Shown here: piece by piece, positions 34,973 to 43,572 of the stretch | Layout of the letters: each line of letters begins with the position of its first letter | How positions within the stretch are numbered: the stretch's first letter is position 1 | Source: Pseudarthrobacter sp. IC2-21 | GTDB taxonomy: Bacteria > Actinomycetota > Actinomycetes > Actinomycetales > Micrococcaceae | Direction of reading: 5' to 3' | Length of the DNA stretch: 64,000 nt | Assembly: GCF_034048115.1 (NCBI RefSeq) | Contig: NZ_CP139145.1 | Location: 1,860,001-1,924,000 of the forward strand | Made by a program: the position numbers and the translations under genes | Notes under the pieces: generated by a model | What the model saw: the letters and a program-made list of their open reading frames with translations, nothing else | Databases searched by the model: none | What the model was told of the DNA's origin: nothing

Positions 34973-36628
34973 TCAGTCTTCCTTTGCGCTCATCGGGGCG
35001 CCGCTGCGGGCGCCTTGGATCAGGACACGGGCGGCGCGGGCCGCCAGCGCCATGATGGTCAGGGCCGGGTTGGCGCTGCCCTGGGTCGGCAGCACGCTTC
35101 CGTCCGTAACCAGCAGGTTGGGCACCGCGAAACTGCGGAGGTTCCGGTCCACCACGCCTTCATCCTCGGCGGCTGACATCCGGGCGCCGCCCACCAGGTG
35201 CGCGTAGCGGTTGATGGTGATGACCTCCTCCGCCCCCGCCGCGGTCAGGATTCGTTCCATGACCTCCTGCGCGGCGGACATCAGCTGCCGGTCGTTGTCA
35301 CACTGGCTGTAGCTGAAGCGCGCAACAGGGATGCCGTGCCGGTCCGTCTCCTCCGCCAGCGTCACCCGGTTTCCCTCGAGGGGGAGGAATTCGCACAGGG
35401 CGCCCAGGCACGCCCAGTGCGGGTAGTCGGTCATGTAGCGGCGCAGGGCGGGGCCCCAGTGCCCCTGGGCGGCAACGTGCTCGGCCCAGGTAATGGGCAG
35501 CGGGGACACGCTCTGGATGGAGAACCCCCGTTTGTAGGGCTTCCCCGGGTCCGTTTCGTAGAAGTCCTCTGTGCTGACCTCCGGGGGAGGGGCCTTCCAC
35601 ATCCTCACTTCGGCCTGGAACCGGCCCGCGGTTTGCGGGGCACCCTGGACCATCAGGTACCGGCCCACCTGGTCGAAGTCGTTGCACATGCCGTCCGGGA
35701 AACGGGATGAAACGGAGTTCAGCAGCAGCCGTGGTGTCTCAATCGAGTACCCGGCCACGGCCACCATCCGGGCCCGCTGGAACTTCGTTATCCCGCCCTG
35801 AACGTATTCGACGCCGGTGGCCCGTCCGGTCCGTTCGTCAAAACCGATCCGGGTGGCCATCGAATCCGCGCGGATCTCGGCCCCGTGTGCCAGGGCGTCC
35901 GGGACATGCGTGATCAGCGGGGAAGCCTTGGCGTTGACCTTGCAGCCCTGAAGGCAGAAGCCGCGGTAGATGCAGTGCGGGCGGTTGCCGAAGCGGCCGT
36001 TCGCGATGGCCACCGGCCCCACCTTTGCCGTGATCCCGCAGGCGTTGGCACCGCGCAGGAACAGTTCGCCGTTGCCGGACACCGGATGCGGCCGGTGCGG
36101 GTAGCCGTGCGGGTCACCCCACGGCCAGTGTTCGCCGGCGACGGGCAGCTCGGCCTCGATGTCCTCGTAGTACGGCCGGAGCTCGGCGTAGTTTAGGGGC
36201 CAGTCGGCGCCCACCCCGTCCGCACTGAAGGTCCGGAAATCGCTGGGGTGGAATCGCGGCGTGTACCCGGCGAAGTGGATCATGGACCCGCCCACCCCGC
36301 GGCCCGAATTGTTTGACCCGAGCGGCACAGGGTCCGTTCCCGTGATCACACGGGGTTCGGTCCAGTACAGGTGATGGGACCCGGCTTCGTCGCTCACCCA
36401 GTCCCGCTCCGGTTCCCAGAACGGACCGGCCTCCAGGGCCACGGCCCGCCAGCCCCAGCGCGCCAGACGCTGCAGCAAGGTGGCGCCGCCTGCTCCGCAG
36501 CCGACAATAGCGATGTCCACCTCATCGGTTTCGCTGTAACGCCGCATGTCCGCCCGCAGCCGCAGGTTGCTGCCCGGCCCTGCGGGGAGCAGCCACGCCG
36601 ATTCGTTGCGCTCGCGGACCCTGTTCAT
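34973..36628 (-). CDS. GMC family oxidoreductase (gluconate 2-dehydrogenase-like flavoprotein)
   Basis: A 551-aa flavoprotein. The FAD motif IAIVGCGAGGATLLQRL lies at about residues 39-55, with a GVGGSMIHFAGYTPR substrate-side motif, the Cys segment HCIYRGFCLQGCKVNAKASP, and the C-terminal GARMSAAEDEGVVD and TQGSANPALTIMALA. These match the large subunit of membrane-bound gluconate/2-ketogluconate dehydrogenases. The ATG overlaps the small-subunit stop (ATGA). I see no signal peptide, so the site would be cytoplasmic or the partner subunit would export it. Confidence 0.9.
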   Translation of the reverse strand: MNRVRERNESAWLLPAGPGSNLRLRADMRRYSETDEVDIAIVGCGAGGATLLQRLARWGWRAVALEAGPFWEPERDWVSDEAGSHHLYWTEPRVITGTDPVPLGSNNSGRGVGGSMIHFAGYTPRFHPSDFRTFSADGVGADWPLNYAELRPYYEDIEAELPVAGEHWPWGDPHGYPHRPHPVSGNGELFLRGANACGITAKVGPVAIANGRFGNRPHCIYRGFCLQGCKVNAKASPLITHVPDALAHGAEIRADSMATRIGFDERTGRATGVEYVQGGITKFQRARMVAVAGYSIETPRLLLNSVSSRFPDGMCNDFDQVGRYLMVQGAPQTAGRFQAEVRMWKAPPPEVSTEDFYETDPGKPYKRGFSIQSVSPLPITWAEHVAAQGHWGPALRRYMTDYPHWACLGALCEFLPLEGNRVTLAEETDRHGIPVARFSYSQCDNDRQLMSAAQEVMERILTAAGAEEVITINRYAHLVGGARMSAAEDEGVVDRNLRSFAVPNLLVTDGSVLPTQGSANPALTIMALAARAARVLIQGARSGAPMSAKED

Positions 36629-37278
36629 TGCTCTGCCCTGCGGGTGGAGCTGCGGGCCGGGTCGGCATCCGGGCGGACGTCCCGTACCTCGAACGGCTCC
36701 AGCCGGTCCACGCCCAGGTTCTTGTACCCCCTCGGATACGCCGGCCCGGCGAATCCGATTTCGTCCCAGGCCAGGGGATGGGAGTAGAAGGCGGTGCAGG
36801 CGTACCGGGTCCAGAGGCTCCACACCCGGTCTGCCGGCAGGCCGTGCCAAAGCTCCTGGTGCAGGTCGCAGACGTCCTGCAGGAGTTGGGCCTGCTCAAC
36901 CGGGTCCAGCAGCGCGAACGTGCAGCCTGCGCGGGAGCCGGCCTCGCGGTCCAACGCAGCCAGCGTGGCCCGCCACGCCTCGCCGTCGCGCGGCATGTTG
37001 TCATAGTGCCAGCCATCGGTTTGTTCCTCCGCCAGGCGGGCGTCCACCATGTTCACCACCGGCACGCGCGGTTCACCCCGCTGGGCCAGCAACTGGTCGA
37101 AGAGGGCGCGCCCCGCGGCCTCTTCCGCAGGCGTAAAGAAGCGGACGTCCGGTGGCCGGCCCAGGCGGGATTCGACGACGGCGGCCGTGGTCCGGTCCCA
37201 ATGGTCCGCCTGGGCAAGGGTGCTGAAGCCCGGGTAGCGTCCGCCGCCGTCGGGCCGTTCCAGCGGCAGCCGGCTCAC
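36625..37278 (-). CDS. gluconate 2-dehydrogenase subunit 3 family protein
   Basis: A 217-aa protein with the gluconate-2-dh3 signature: FFTPAEEAAGRALFDQLL, DLHQELWHGLPADRVWSLWTRYACTAFYSHPLAWDEIGF (read as blocks), and the C-terminal GYKNLGVDRLEPFE. This subunit pairs with the GMC flavoprotein. The usual Tat signal is absent. The GTG start at 37278 overlaps the upstream stop (GTGA). Confidence 0.87.
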   Translation of the reverse strand: MSRLPLERPDGGGRYPGFSTLAQADHWDRTTAAVVESRLGRPPDVRFFTPAEEAAGRALFDQLLAQRGEPRVPVVNMVDARLAEEQTDGWHYDNMPRDGEAWRATLAALDREAGSRAGCTFALLDPVEQAQLLQDVCDLHQELWHGLPADRVWSLWTRYACTAFYSHPLAWDEIGFAGPAYPRGYKNLGVDRLEPFEVRDVRPDADPARSSTRRAEQ

Positions 37279-37742
37279 GGCTCGCGCCTGAGGACCGAGG
37301 CCAGGAGGCCCATCCCACCCACCAGGGTGACCAGCAGCGGCGCGAACAGGGGCGGGCCCATCTCCAGGTTGTAGCGCAGGTTGGACAGGCCGCCGGGCTT
37401 CTGCCGGATCCCCCGCAGATGCAGCCAGGTTCCCTGCAGCCCGTTGGCGACGATGGCCGCGCTCGCCAGCGGCAGTGCGGTTTTGGCCATGCCCTGGCTG
37501 AAGACACCCGCCACGCCCGCGGCGGCACCCACCGGGCCCAGGACCACGGGGACCCACATCCACTTGTTGCCGAAACTGGCTTTGTCATGTTCAAGGTAGA
37601 TTTCCGCTGCCGTGACCAGGGCGCCGGCCGCCGTCAGGCCCGACAGGGAGCGTTCGAACCGCCCGGTCTGCACGTTCCGGATGAGCCGGTCGATGCCGTG
37701 GACCGTGCCGGTGACCGGATCCGTTGGTTGTCTGGTCTTCAT
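37275..37742 (-). CDS. small integral membrane protein in the GMC operon
   Basis: A 155-aa protein with about four transmembrane helices (residues about 36-50, 64-82, 88-102, 130-150). It contains no Cys, so it cannot be the cytochrome c subunit that completes classic gluconate dehydrogenases. First gene of the operon and coupled to subunit 3. It may anchor the complex to the membrane or pass electrons to quinone. No family recognised. Confidence 0.75.
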   Translation of the reverse strand: MKTRQPTDPVTGTVHGIDRLIRNVQTGRFERSLSGLTAAGALVTAAEIYLEHDKASFGNKWMWVPVVLGPVGAAAGVAGVFSQGMAKTALPLASAAIVANGLQGTWLHLRGIRQKPGGLSNLRYNLEMGPPLFAPLLVTLVGGMGLLASVLRREP

Positions 37743-37840
37743 GATGCTCCTTGTCCGCGGGGCCGGCCTCCTGTTGGGGGTGCCTGCCCGCTCTGCCGTG
37801 GCGTCCGGTACTTGGCTTGACTCCGCGCAACCTTTGCAGT

Positions 37841-37855
37841 CCGGTAACTAACCGG
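37841..37855. promoter_or_regulatory. inverted repeat before the MarR gene
   Basis: CCGGT-AACTA-ACCGG lies 8 bases upstream of the MarR start and between the divergent GMC operon and marR. It is a candidate operator. Confidence 0.35.
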
Positions 37856-37863
37856 GGAAACTA

Positions 37864-38370
37864 ATGCGTATGGACACACCTGCCGCATCGGAAACCCCCA
37901 GGGCGCCGGGAAGCCGGGAAGTTGAAGCAGTGCTGGCTGCCGCGGACGTACTTCTGCGGGTCGTGGCCAGTTCGGTGGCCGAGGTGGAAGACATCGTCAA
38001 CACGCCGCAGTTGCGCGTGCTGGTCCGTATCCACGTCCTCGGGCCCCAGAACCTGGGCGGCGTGGCCGCCGAACTGGGCGTCCACGCTTCGAACGCCACC
38101 CGCATCTGCGACCGCCTGGTGGCGGCGGGCCTGCTTGAACGCCGCGAGGATCCTGCGGACCGGCGGTACATCGTCCTGGAGCTGACCGGGAAGGGACAAA
38201 CCCTGGTCAACACCGTGCTGGAGCACCGGCGGCAGGCCATCGCCGACGTGATTTCGCGGATGCCGGCCGGGCGCCGCCCTGCACTGGCTGCGGCGATGGA
38301 GGCCTTCGCCGCCGCCGCCGGGGGCCACGGGACGTCCGACGGCCGTTTTACGCTGGGGGCCGGCGCCTGA
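37864..38370 (+). CDS. MarR family transcriptional regulator
   Basis: A 168-aa winged-helix protein: LGGVAAELGVHASNATRICDRLVAAGLL is the recognition region and REDPADRRYIVLELTGKG the wing. It diverges from the GMC-ThDP-enolase operon (121 bases between starts) and is its probable regulator. ATG at 37864 or at 37870. Confidence 0.88.
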   Translation: MRMDTPAASETPRAPGSREVEAVLAAADVLLRVVASSVAEVEDIVNTPQLRVLVRIHVLGPQNLGGVAAELGVHASNATRICDRLVAAGLLERREDPADRRYIVLELTGKGQTLVNTVLEHRRQAIADVISRMPAGRRPALAAAMEAFAAAAGGHGTSDGRFTLGAGA

Positions 38371-38419
38371 ACGGGCCGGGACCGGGAGTGGCAACCCATA
38401 CCTCCATTGAACGGCGGTA

Positions 38420-38435
38420 ATTGCGGTGACGCAAT
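38420..38435. repeat. inverted repeat ATTGCG-GTGA-CGCAAT
   Basis: It lies between the convergent marR and aldose epimerase genes. Its TTGCG/CGCAA core resembles the palindrome at 40615-40628, so it may be a related protein-binding site. Confidence 0.35.
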
Positions 38436-38498
38436 AGTTGGCGGAAAGCACCGGAATGCTTGGGCTGCCACGGCGCCGGGTGCGCTGTTCATGTCCGT

Positions 38499-39494
38499 TC
38501 AGGTCCCTTGCCGCGGAGTGATGCCCCACTGACCCGTATGGGACTGCCCGGCATGGAGGGTGATCAGCCCCTCGCCCGAATTGAACGCGTCCGGAGCGCA
38601 TGTCATTGGCTCGACGCCCAGGCCTGTCCGCCGCCGGTCGGGCTGGGGGAGGGTGTCCCCGGTGAAGATCTCCAGGTACGGGTACGTTTCGTCCGCCCAG
38701 AGCTCCACCGCCGCGGAGCTGTCGGGCCGCACGAGCCTCACCCGCGCCCGCCCGTCCGCGTCCCGGATCAGGTCCGTATAGGCGACGTCGATGTGCCGGG
38801 CGCCGAGCTGCCGGAGCTCACGCAGGTCATACTCCGTGCCGTCCACCCGCTCATGGGCCGTCGGAATGCCCCGGTCATCCACTGGCAGGAAGGTCCGCCC
38901 CGGCACCTCGACCAATCCCGCGTCGATGGTCCCGCCCGCCAGTCCCAGGCTCAGGTAGGGGTGCGCCCCGGTGCCAAAGGGGCACGGGTCCGGGCTCCGG
39001 TTGGTGACTGTCGTGCGCACGCTCAGCCCGCCGTCGTCGAGCCCGTAGTCCAGGCTGCAGTCAAGCACCCATGGCCACCCCTGGCAGGAATGCAGCGTGT
39101 AAGCGAAGGAAATGCTGTCCTCCGATTGTTCCCGGACCTCCCAGTTCCGCCAGCGGGTAAGCCCATGGATGGCCCCGCTTTTCTCCGGCTCGCTGAGGTC
39201 CAGCTGATAGGTGCCGCCGTCCCACTCATACCTGCCGTTCCTGATCCGATTGGGCCACGGAATAAGGGATTGTCCCCTGGCTCCCGTGCACATCTCCTCA
39301 GGACCGTATCCGTCCAGGAGGGGGCGTCCGTCCAGGAAATACCCGCGCAAAGCCCCGCCTACCTCCGTCAGCTGTGCGCTCTGCCGGCCGTGCCGGATTT
39401 CGTATTGCCGGCCGGAGGGGAGCAGCTGGCCGCTGTTCCGCTCTGGCCCCTGCCGGGGCTTGGCGGGGGAGGAGGTCCTGGCTTCGGGGTTCAT
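38499..39494 (-). CDS. aldose 1-epimerase family protein
   Basis: A 331-aa beta-sandwich protein. Landmarks: SLIPWPNRIRNGRYEWDG, GAIHGL (catalytic His), GAHPYLSLG (second His) and YLEIFTGDTLPQPDRRRTGLGVEPMT near the catalytic Glu. It interconverts anomers of aldoses such as glucose. Its ATG overlaps the stop of the glucose dehydrogenase gene (ATGA), so it would supply the beta anomer that the dehydrogenase oxidises. Confidence 0.9.
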   Translation of the reverse strand: MNPEARTSSPAKPRQGPERNSGQLLPSGRQYEIRHGRQSAQLTEVGGALRGYFLDGRPLLDGYGPEEMCTGARGQSLIPWPNRIRNGRYEWDGGTYQLDLSEPEKSGAIHGLTRWRNWEVREQSEDSISFAYTLHSCQGWPWVLDCSLDYGLDDGGLSVRTTVTNRSPDPCPFGTGAHPYLSLGLAGGTIDAGLVEVPGRTFLPVDDRGIPTAHERVDGTEYDLRELRQLGARHIDVAYTDLIRDADGRARVRLVRPDSSAAVELWADETYPYLEIFTGDTLPQPDRRRTGLGVEPMTCAPDAFNSGEGLITLHAGQSHTGQWGITPRQGT

Positions 39495-40564
39495 GACTGC
39501 CTCTTTATCCTGCCGCCGTCCGCCTGGAGTTCCAGGACCACCTTGACGTCGTGGGGATGGTGGTCGAAAGCCCCGGCGAAGTTGCCTAGCGGCACGCGGC
39601 GGGTGATGAGCCGCCGCAACCAGTCCGTGTCAGCAGCTGCCAGCGCCTTGGCGCCGGCGTCGTAGTGGCGCCGGTTGGCGTTGACGCTGCCAAAGACCAC
39701 GCCGTTCATCAGCACCTCCTCGCGGTTCAGGGCGCCTACATCAACCCCTGTCCGCTTCCCGGTGCCGGAGACGCCGGTCAGGCACGTAATCGCGTCCTGG
39801 GCGCGGCAGCGCAGCGCATCGAGCACCACGGCGGTAACGCCCGTGCATTCGACCGTGACATCCGGTTTGAGGCCGGAGTCGGGAAGGGACTCGCTGTGAT
39901 AGGTGGCGCCCAGATCCCGGACCAGCCCCGGTTTCGGGCCGTCCGTGACGACGTCGAAGACATGGACGTCCAGGCCCTGCTGGACACCCAGGAGGGCCGC
40001 AAGCAGGCCAACAGGTCCGGCTCCGGTTACGACAGCCAGGTGGGGATCGAAGTAGGCGCGCTGCCCGATCCGGCCGATCTGCTCCCAGGCTTTGGCCACG
40101 ATGGTGGTGGGCTCCAGCAGCACGCCTGCCTCTTCCATCCCCGCGTCCAGTTTCACCATGGCCTGCGGTTCTGCGCGCCACCGCTCCCGGGCAAACCCGT
40201 CCCGGCCTTTGATGCCGTGCTCGGTGTACTTGCCGTTCAGGCACATATCCCACTCGCCGGCAGCGCAGGCTTTGCACGGTTCAGGGTCCGGCCGGCGGAC
40301 AATGCCCACCACCAGGTCCCCTTCCGTCAGGCCGGAGTCCCGGGGAGCCTCCCGGACCCGGCCCAGGTTTTCATGGCCAAGAACCAGGTAGTCCTGGCCG
40401 GGCGGAGCCTCCCCGTACGCCGCCGCGATGATTTCGGTGTCGGTGCCGCACAGGCCAACGGCGAGGGCTTCAACCAGGACCGGCCCCTGGCTGTCCGGTG
40501 GTTCCGGGATGCCGCGAAGCTGTAGTGAGTCCTTTTTCCCTGGCGTAACCGTCAATGCTTGCAT
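39491..40564 (-). CDS. glucose 1-dehydrogenase-type zinc dehydrogenase
   Basis: A 357-aa medium-chain dehydrogenase resembling archaeal/actinobacterial glucose dehydrogenase. Catalytic zinc region GLCGTDTEI and LGHENLG, structural site CKACAAGEWDMC, coenzyme motif TGAGPVGLLAAL, and NANRRHYDAGAKALA in the C-terminus, typical of glucose dehydrogenases. The ATG at 40564 has GAAGGAG upstream. With the epimerase, gluconate permease and gluconokinase it makes a glucose-to-gluconate-6-phosphate route. Confidence 0.85.
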   Translation of the reverse strand: MQALTVTPGKKDSLQLRGIPEPPDSQGPVLVEALAVGLCGTDTEIIAAAYGEAPPGQDYLVLGHENLGRVREAPRDSGLTEGDLVVGIVRRPDPEPCKACAAGEWDMCLNGKYTEHGIKGRDGFARERWRAEPQAMVKLDAGMEEAGVLLEPTTIVAKAWEQIGRIGQRAYFDPHLAVVTGAGPVGLLAALLGVQQGLDVHVFDVVTDGPKPGLVRDLGATYHSESLPDSGLKPDVTVECTGVTAVVLDALRCRAQDAITCLTGVSGTGKRTGVDVGALNREEVLMNGVVFGSVNANRRHYDAGAKALAAADTDWLRRLITRRVPLGNFAGAFDHHPHDVKVVLELQADGGRIKRQS

Positions 40565-40614
40565 GTGCTTCTCCTTCAAGCGAAGGGTCATCTACCGCCA
40601 GTCTCCCGCGATAT

Positions 40615-40628
40615 TTGCGCTAGCGCAA
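40615..40628. promoter_or_regulatory. perfect palindrome upstream of glucose dehydrogenase
   Basis: TTGCGCTAGCGCAA is a 14-bp perfect palindrome, 51 bases before the glucose-dehydrogenase start and downstream of the gluconate permease. The form is typical of LacI-family or similar sugar-responsive repressors. The repressor gene is not in the window. Confidence 0.55.
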
Positions 40629-40699
40629 CGGAATTTTGTGCGAGCCTGCCGCGCACGACTGGGAACCGGTCCGTGGCGGCCGGGCTGGGCGTGTCGTGT

Positions 40700-42229
40700 C
40701 TAAACGACAGCGGCCAGCAGCAAGGTGAGCACGAACCCGACGATGGAGATCAGCGTTTCCATGACGGACCAGGTCTTGATCGTTTGTCCTACGGTCAGCC
40801 CGAAGTATTCCTTGACCAGCCAAAAACCCGCGTCGTTGACATGGGAAAAGAACAGCGACCCGGCACCAATGGCGAGCACAACGAGCGCTATTTGAGCCGG
40901 AGGCAGCCCGGTTGCCACGGGCGCGATGATGCCTGCCGCCGTTACCGTCGCTACCGTTGCCGAACCTGTTGCCAGCCGAATGAGCACAGCGATGATCCAT
41001 CCCAGCACCAGGGCGGACAGGCTGGCTGCCACGGCGATCTTGGCGATGGCCGTACCGGTGCCGCCGTCGACCAGAACCTGCTTGAAGCCGCCGCCTGCGC
41101 CGACGATGAGCATCACCCCGACAATCGGCAACAGGCTCTGGCCGATCTTCTTCGTCAGAACCGACGCCGAGAAGCCCACCCTTGTGCCGAAGGTAACCAT
41201 GGCCAGGAGCACCGCCACCAGCAGGGCAAAGACCGGATCGCCGATGAAGTCCAGCAGCGGCCGCAGCGGGTCGCCTTTGTCCATCCAAATGTCCGCCCCG
41301 GCTTTGATCAGCATGAGCACCAGCGGGGACAACAGGGTCACCAGGGTCCAGGCGAAGGATGGACTGCGGGTGGCGTCGGGATCCTGAGCCTTGGCCAGGG
41401 GCGCGTCACCACCCCGCGGATCACCCCGGCGCGGACTGGCGGGTTGAGCACCCGAAACTGGAAGCTCCGAATTTTGTGCGTTGCCGCCGGCACCGACTGT
41501 CACGGCCAGTCCCGCCCCGGCGGCACCAATGGGTACCAGCCGCGCGGCAAGACGGCCAAACAAGGGACCGGCGATAATGACGGTTGGAACCGCAATCAGG
41601 AGGCCGAAGGCAAGGGTCACACCGACGTTGGCGTGCAGGATGCCGATCGCGGCCAAGGGGCCCGGATGCGGCGGGATGAATCCGTGGAGCACAGACAGGC
41701 CTGCCAGGGCCGGAATGCCGAGCAGCATGGCCGGCCCCTTGGAACGGTGCACGGCCAGCATCACAACCGGTATGAGCAGCACCAGGCCGATCTCGAAAAA
41801 CATGGGGATGCCGATGATGCCGGCGATCAGCGCCATCTTCCAGGGCAGCGTTGCCGGCCGGCCGTGGAGGAGGGTATCCACGATCTTGTCCGCCCCGCCG
41901 GAATCTGCCAACAGCTTGCCCAGCATGGCTCCGAGTGCGATGAGGACGCCGACGTAGCCAAGCACACCGCCGACCCCGTTTTCGTAGGAGGTGGTCACTT
42001 TGTCCAGCGCAATGCCGGAGGCGATGCCCACGAAGAGCGCCCCAATACTCAGGGCCAGGAAAGCGTGCATTTTCGCCCAGACGATCAGCAGGACAACAAT
42101 CGCAATGCCGATGGCTGCAACGACAAGAACCTGGGTGTCATGGCCGTTCCATGGCTGGTTCATGAGGTCCGTGGTGCTGTCTGTGGCGACCCGGGTAGCG
42201 GGCCCGACGAGGCTGAGGCTTCCGTTCAT
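40700..42229 (-). CDS. gluconate:H+ symporter, GntP family
   Basis: A 509-aa membrane protein of about 12-14 helices. Family landmarks are IGIPMFFEIGLVLLIPVV, HGFIPPHPGPLAA, VGAGGGFKQVLVDGG, GSATVATVTAAGI and FFSHVNDAGFWLVKEYF. It takes up gluconate or similar sugar acids. A linker of about 60 polar residues interrupts the middle (residues 250-285), longer than in E. coli GntP. It follows gluconokinase by 13 bases. Confidence 0.93.
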   Translation of the reverse strand: MNGSLSLVGPATRVATDSTTDLMNQPWNGHDTQVLVVAAIGIAIVVLLIVWAKMHAFLALSIGALFVGIASGIALDKVTTSYENGVGGVLGYVGVLIALGAMLGKLLADSGGADKIVDTLLHGRPATLPWKMALIAGIIGIPMFFEIGLVLLIPVVMLAVHRSKGPAMLLGIPALAGLSVLHGFIPPHPGPLAAIGILHANVGVTLAFGLLIAVPTVIIAGPLFGRLAARLVPIGAAGAGLAVTVGAGGNAQNSELPVSGAQPASPRRGDPRGGDAPLAKAQDPDATRSPSFAWTLVTLLSPLVLMLIKAGADIWMDKGDPLRPLLDFIGDPVFALLVAVLLAMVTFGTRVGFSASVLTKKIGQSLLPIVGVMLIVGAGGGFKQVLVDGGTGTAIAKIAVAASLSALVLGWIIAVLIRLATGSATVATVTAAGIIAPVATGLPPAQIALVVLAIGAGSLFFSHVNDAGFWLVKEYFGLTVGQTIKTWSVMETLISIVGFVLTLLLAAVV

Positions 42230-42242
42230 GGCGCTCCTCCGT

Positions 42243-42788
42243 TCAGCTCGGTTTCAGGCCGAGCTGATCGATGATTTGTTGGGCAATCACTCCGGGATTC
42301 GGTCCGACATCGACGCGGATTCCGGGCTCATCCTGGGTTAGCTCCTCGAGGTCGGCGAACTGACTCGACAACAGGCTCGCGGGCATGAAATGCGCGTGCC
42401 GCCCGGCCAGCCGCTCGCCGATCGTTGTCTCGGAGCCGGACAGGAAAACGAAGACGACGCCGGATCGCCGCCGGTTAATAATCTTCCGGTAAGAGCGCTT
42501 GAGCGCCGAACACGTGATGACCCCGTTTTCCCCCTGATCCAGCCTCCGCTCGACCCAGCCGGCAACCTTCTCCAGCCACGGATATCTGTCTTCATCCGTC
42601 AGTGGATGTCCTGCGGTCATCTTCTCGATATTTGCGCGGGGGTGCAGCGCGTCGCCTTCTTCGAAGGCCCAGCCCAGCCGGCCGGCAAGGAGTGCGCCAA
42701 CGGTGGATTTGCCGGACCCGGAGACGCCCATGACAACCAGTACCACCGGTTCAGCCAGGGGAGCCGTCGGCGCGACGCGCGGGTCCAT
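42243..42788 (-). CDS. gntK: gluconokinase
   Basis: A 181-aa P-loop kinase. MGVSGSGKST lies at residues 20-29, then FEEGDALHPRANIEKMTAGHPLTDEDRYPWL (substrate-side blocks), SALKRSYR and LAGRHAHFMPASLL. It phosphorylates gluconate to 6-phosphogluconate. I take the ATG at 42788 over a longer frame to 42848 because the protein then starts like relatives. First gene of the gntK-gntP pair. Confidence 0.94.
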   Translation of the reverse strand: MDPRVAPTAPLAEPVVLVVMGVSGSGKSTVGALLAGRLGWAFEEGDALHPRANIEKMTAGHPLTDEDRYPWLEKVAGWVERRLDQGENGVITCSALKRSYRKIINRRRSGVVFVFLSGSETTIGERLAGRHAHFMPASLLSSQFADLEELTQDEPGIRVDVGPNPGVIAQQIIDQLGLKPS

Positions 42789-42966
42789 GGAGCCATCTTG
42801 GCAGCACCGGAGCCCGGGCGCCAGAGCACAGGTCCATGCCATCGGCACGGACCTGGCAACCGTGGGTCACTGCGCTTTTAACCTGGTCGCCTCCTGCCGT
42901 TGACTCTGTTCAGAGCCGCGAGGAGACTTTTATTTCGGGGGGGTGCCTCGTCGAAAGGAGCCCCAA

Positions 42967-43572
42967 ATGCCGTGGCATGTCGAGGGTACCTATTTTGAGA
43001 ACTGCAATTGCGACATGGCCTGCCCGTGCACCCTTTCAGGGCTAACGGCACCGGCCGATAACGAACGCTGCAACCTGGCCCTGGCCTTCCATGTCGAAAC
43101 CGGCGAAGTGAACGGTGTCGAGGTGGGTGGTCTGACGGTCTGCGTTGTGGCCGATACTCCTGCCCTGATGAGTGATGGGGGCTGGAAAGTCGGAGTTCTG
43201 ATGGACGCCGCAGCCTCGGCTGAGCAGGCCGAGGCGCTCGGTGCGGTCTTTGGCGGCCAGCTCGGCGGACCGATGGAAGGCCTCGCCCCCTTGATCGGCG
43301 AAATGGCCGGCATGGAGTCCCTAAAGATGGCCTACACCGACGACGGGCGTATCCACCAGGTCCAGGTTGGCAGTGCCGTGGACATAGTGGTGGAGGACTT
43401 TGTGTCTCCCCTGGATTCCACAGGACAAGGCGTGAAAGTCAGTGGCGTCGGGTTCCCGGCAGACACCCTGGCTTCCGGCACCTCCAGCACCGCCCGCGTC
43501 GACGTGTTCGGAATGACGTGGGACAACAGCGGGAAGAACTCCTACTCCGCCCCGTTCGCCTGGTCCGCTTAA
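42967..43572 (+). CDS. DUF1326 domain-containing protein
   Basis: A 201-aa protein. Its start has the conserved Cys cluster YFENCNCDMACPCTLS (four Cys, likely metal-binding), and the GGLTVCVVADTPALM and AEALGAVFGGQLGGPM blocks are typical of the family. AAAGGAG precedes the ATG. It is followed without a gap by a DUF2182 membrane protein; the two families are regularly paired, and a metal-related role is suspected but not established. Confidence 0.88.
   Translation: MPWHVEGTYFENCNCDMACPCTLSGLTAPADNERCNLALAFHVETGEVNGVEVGGLTVCVVADTPALMSDGGWKVGVLMDAAASAEQAEALGAVFGGQLGGPMEGLAPLIGEMAGMESLKMAYTDDGRIHQVQVGSAVDIVVEDFVSPLDSTGQGVKVSGVGFPADTLASGTSSTARVDVFGMTWDNSGKNSYSAPFAWSA

Noticed and set aside
40559..42274. 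Plus-strand open frame of 571 codons
   Set aside because: Antisense to the gluconate permease; no family features.
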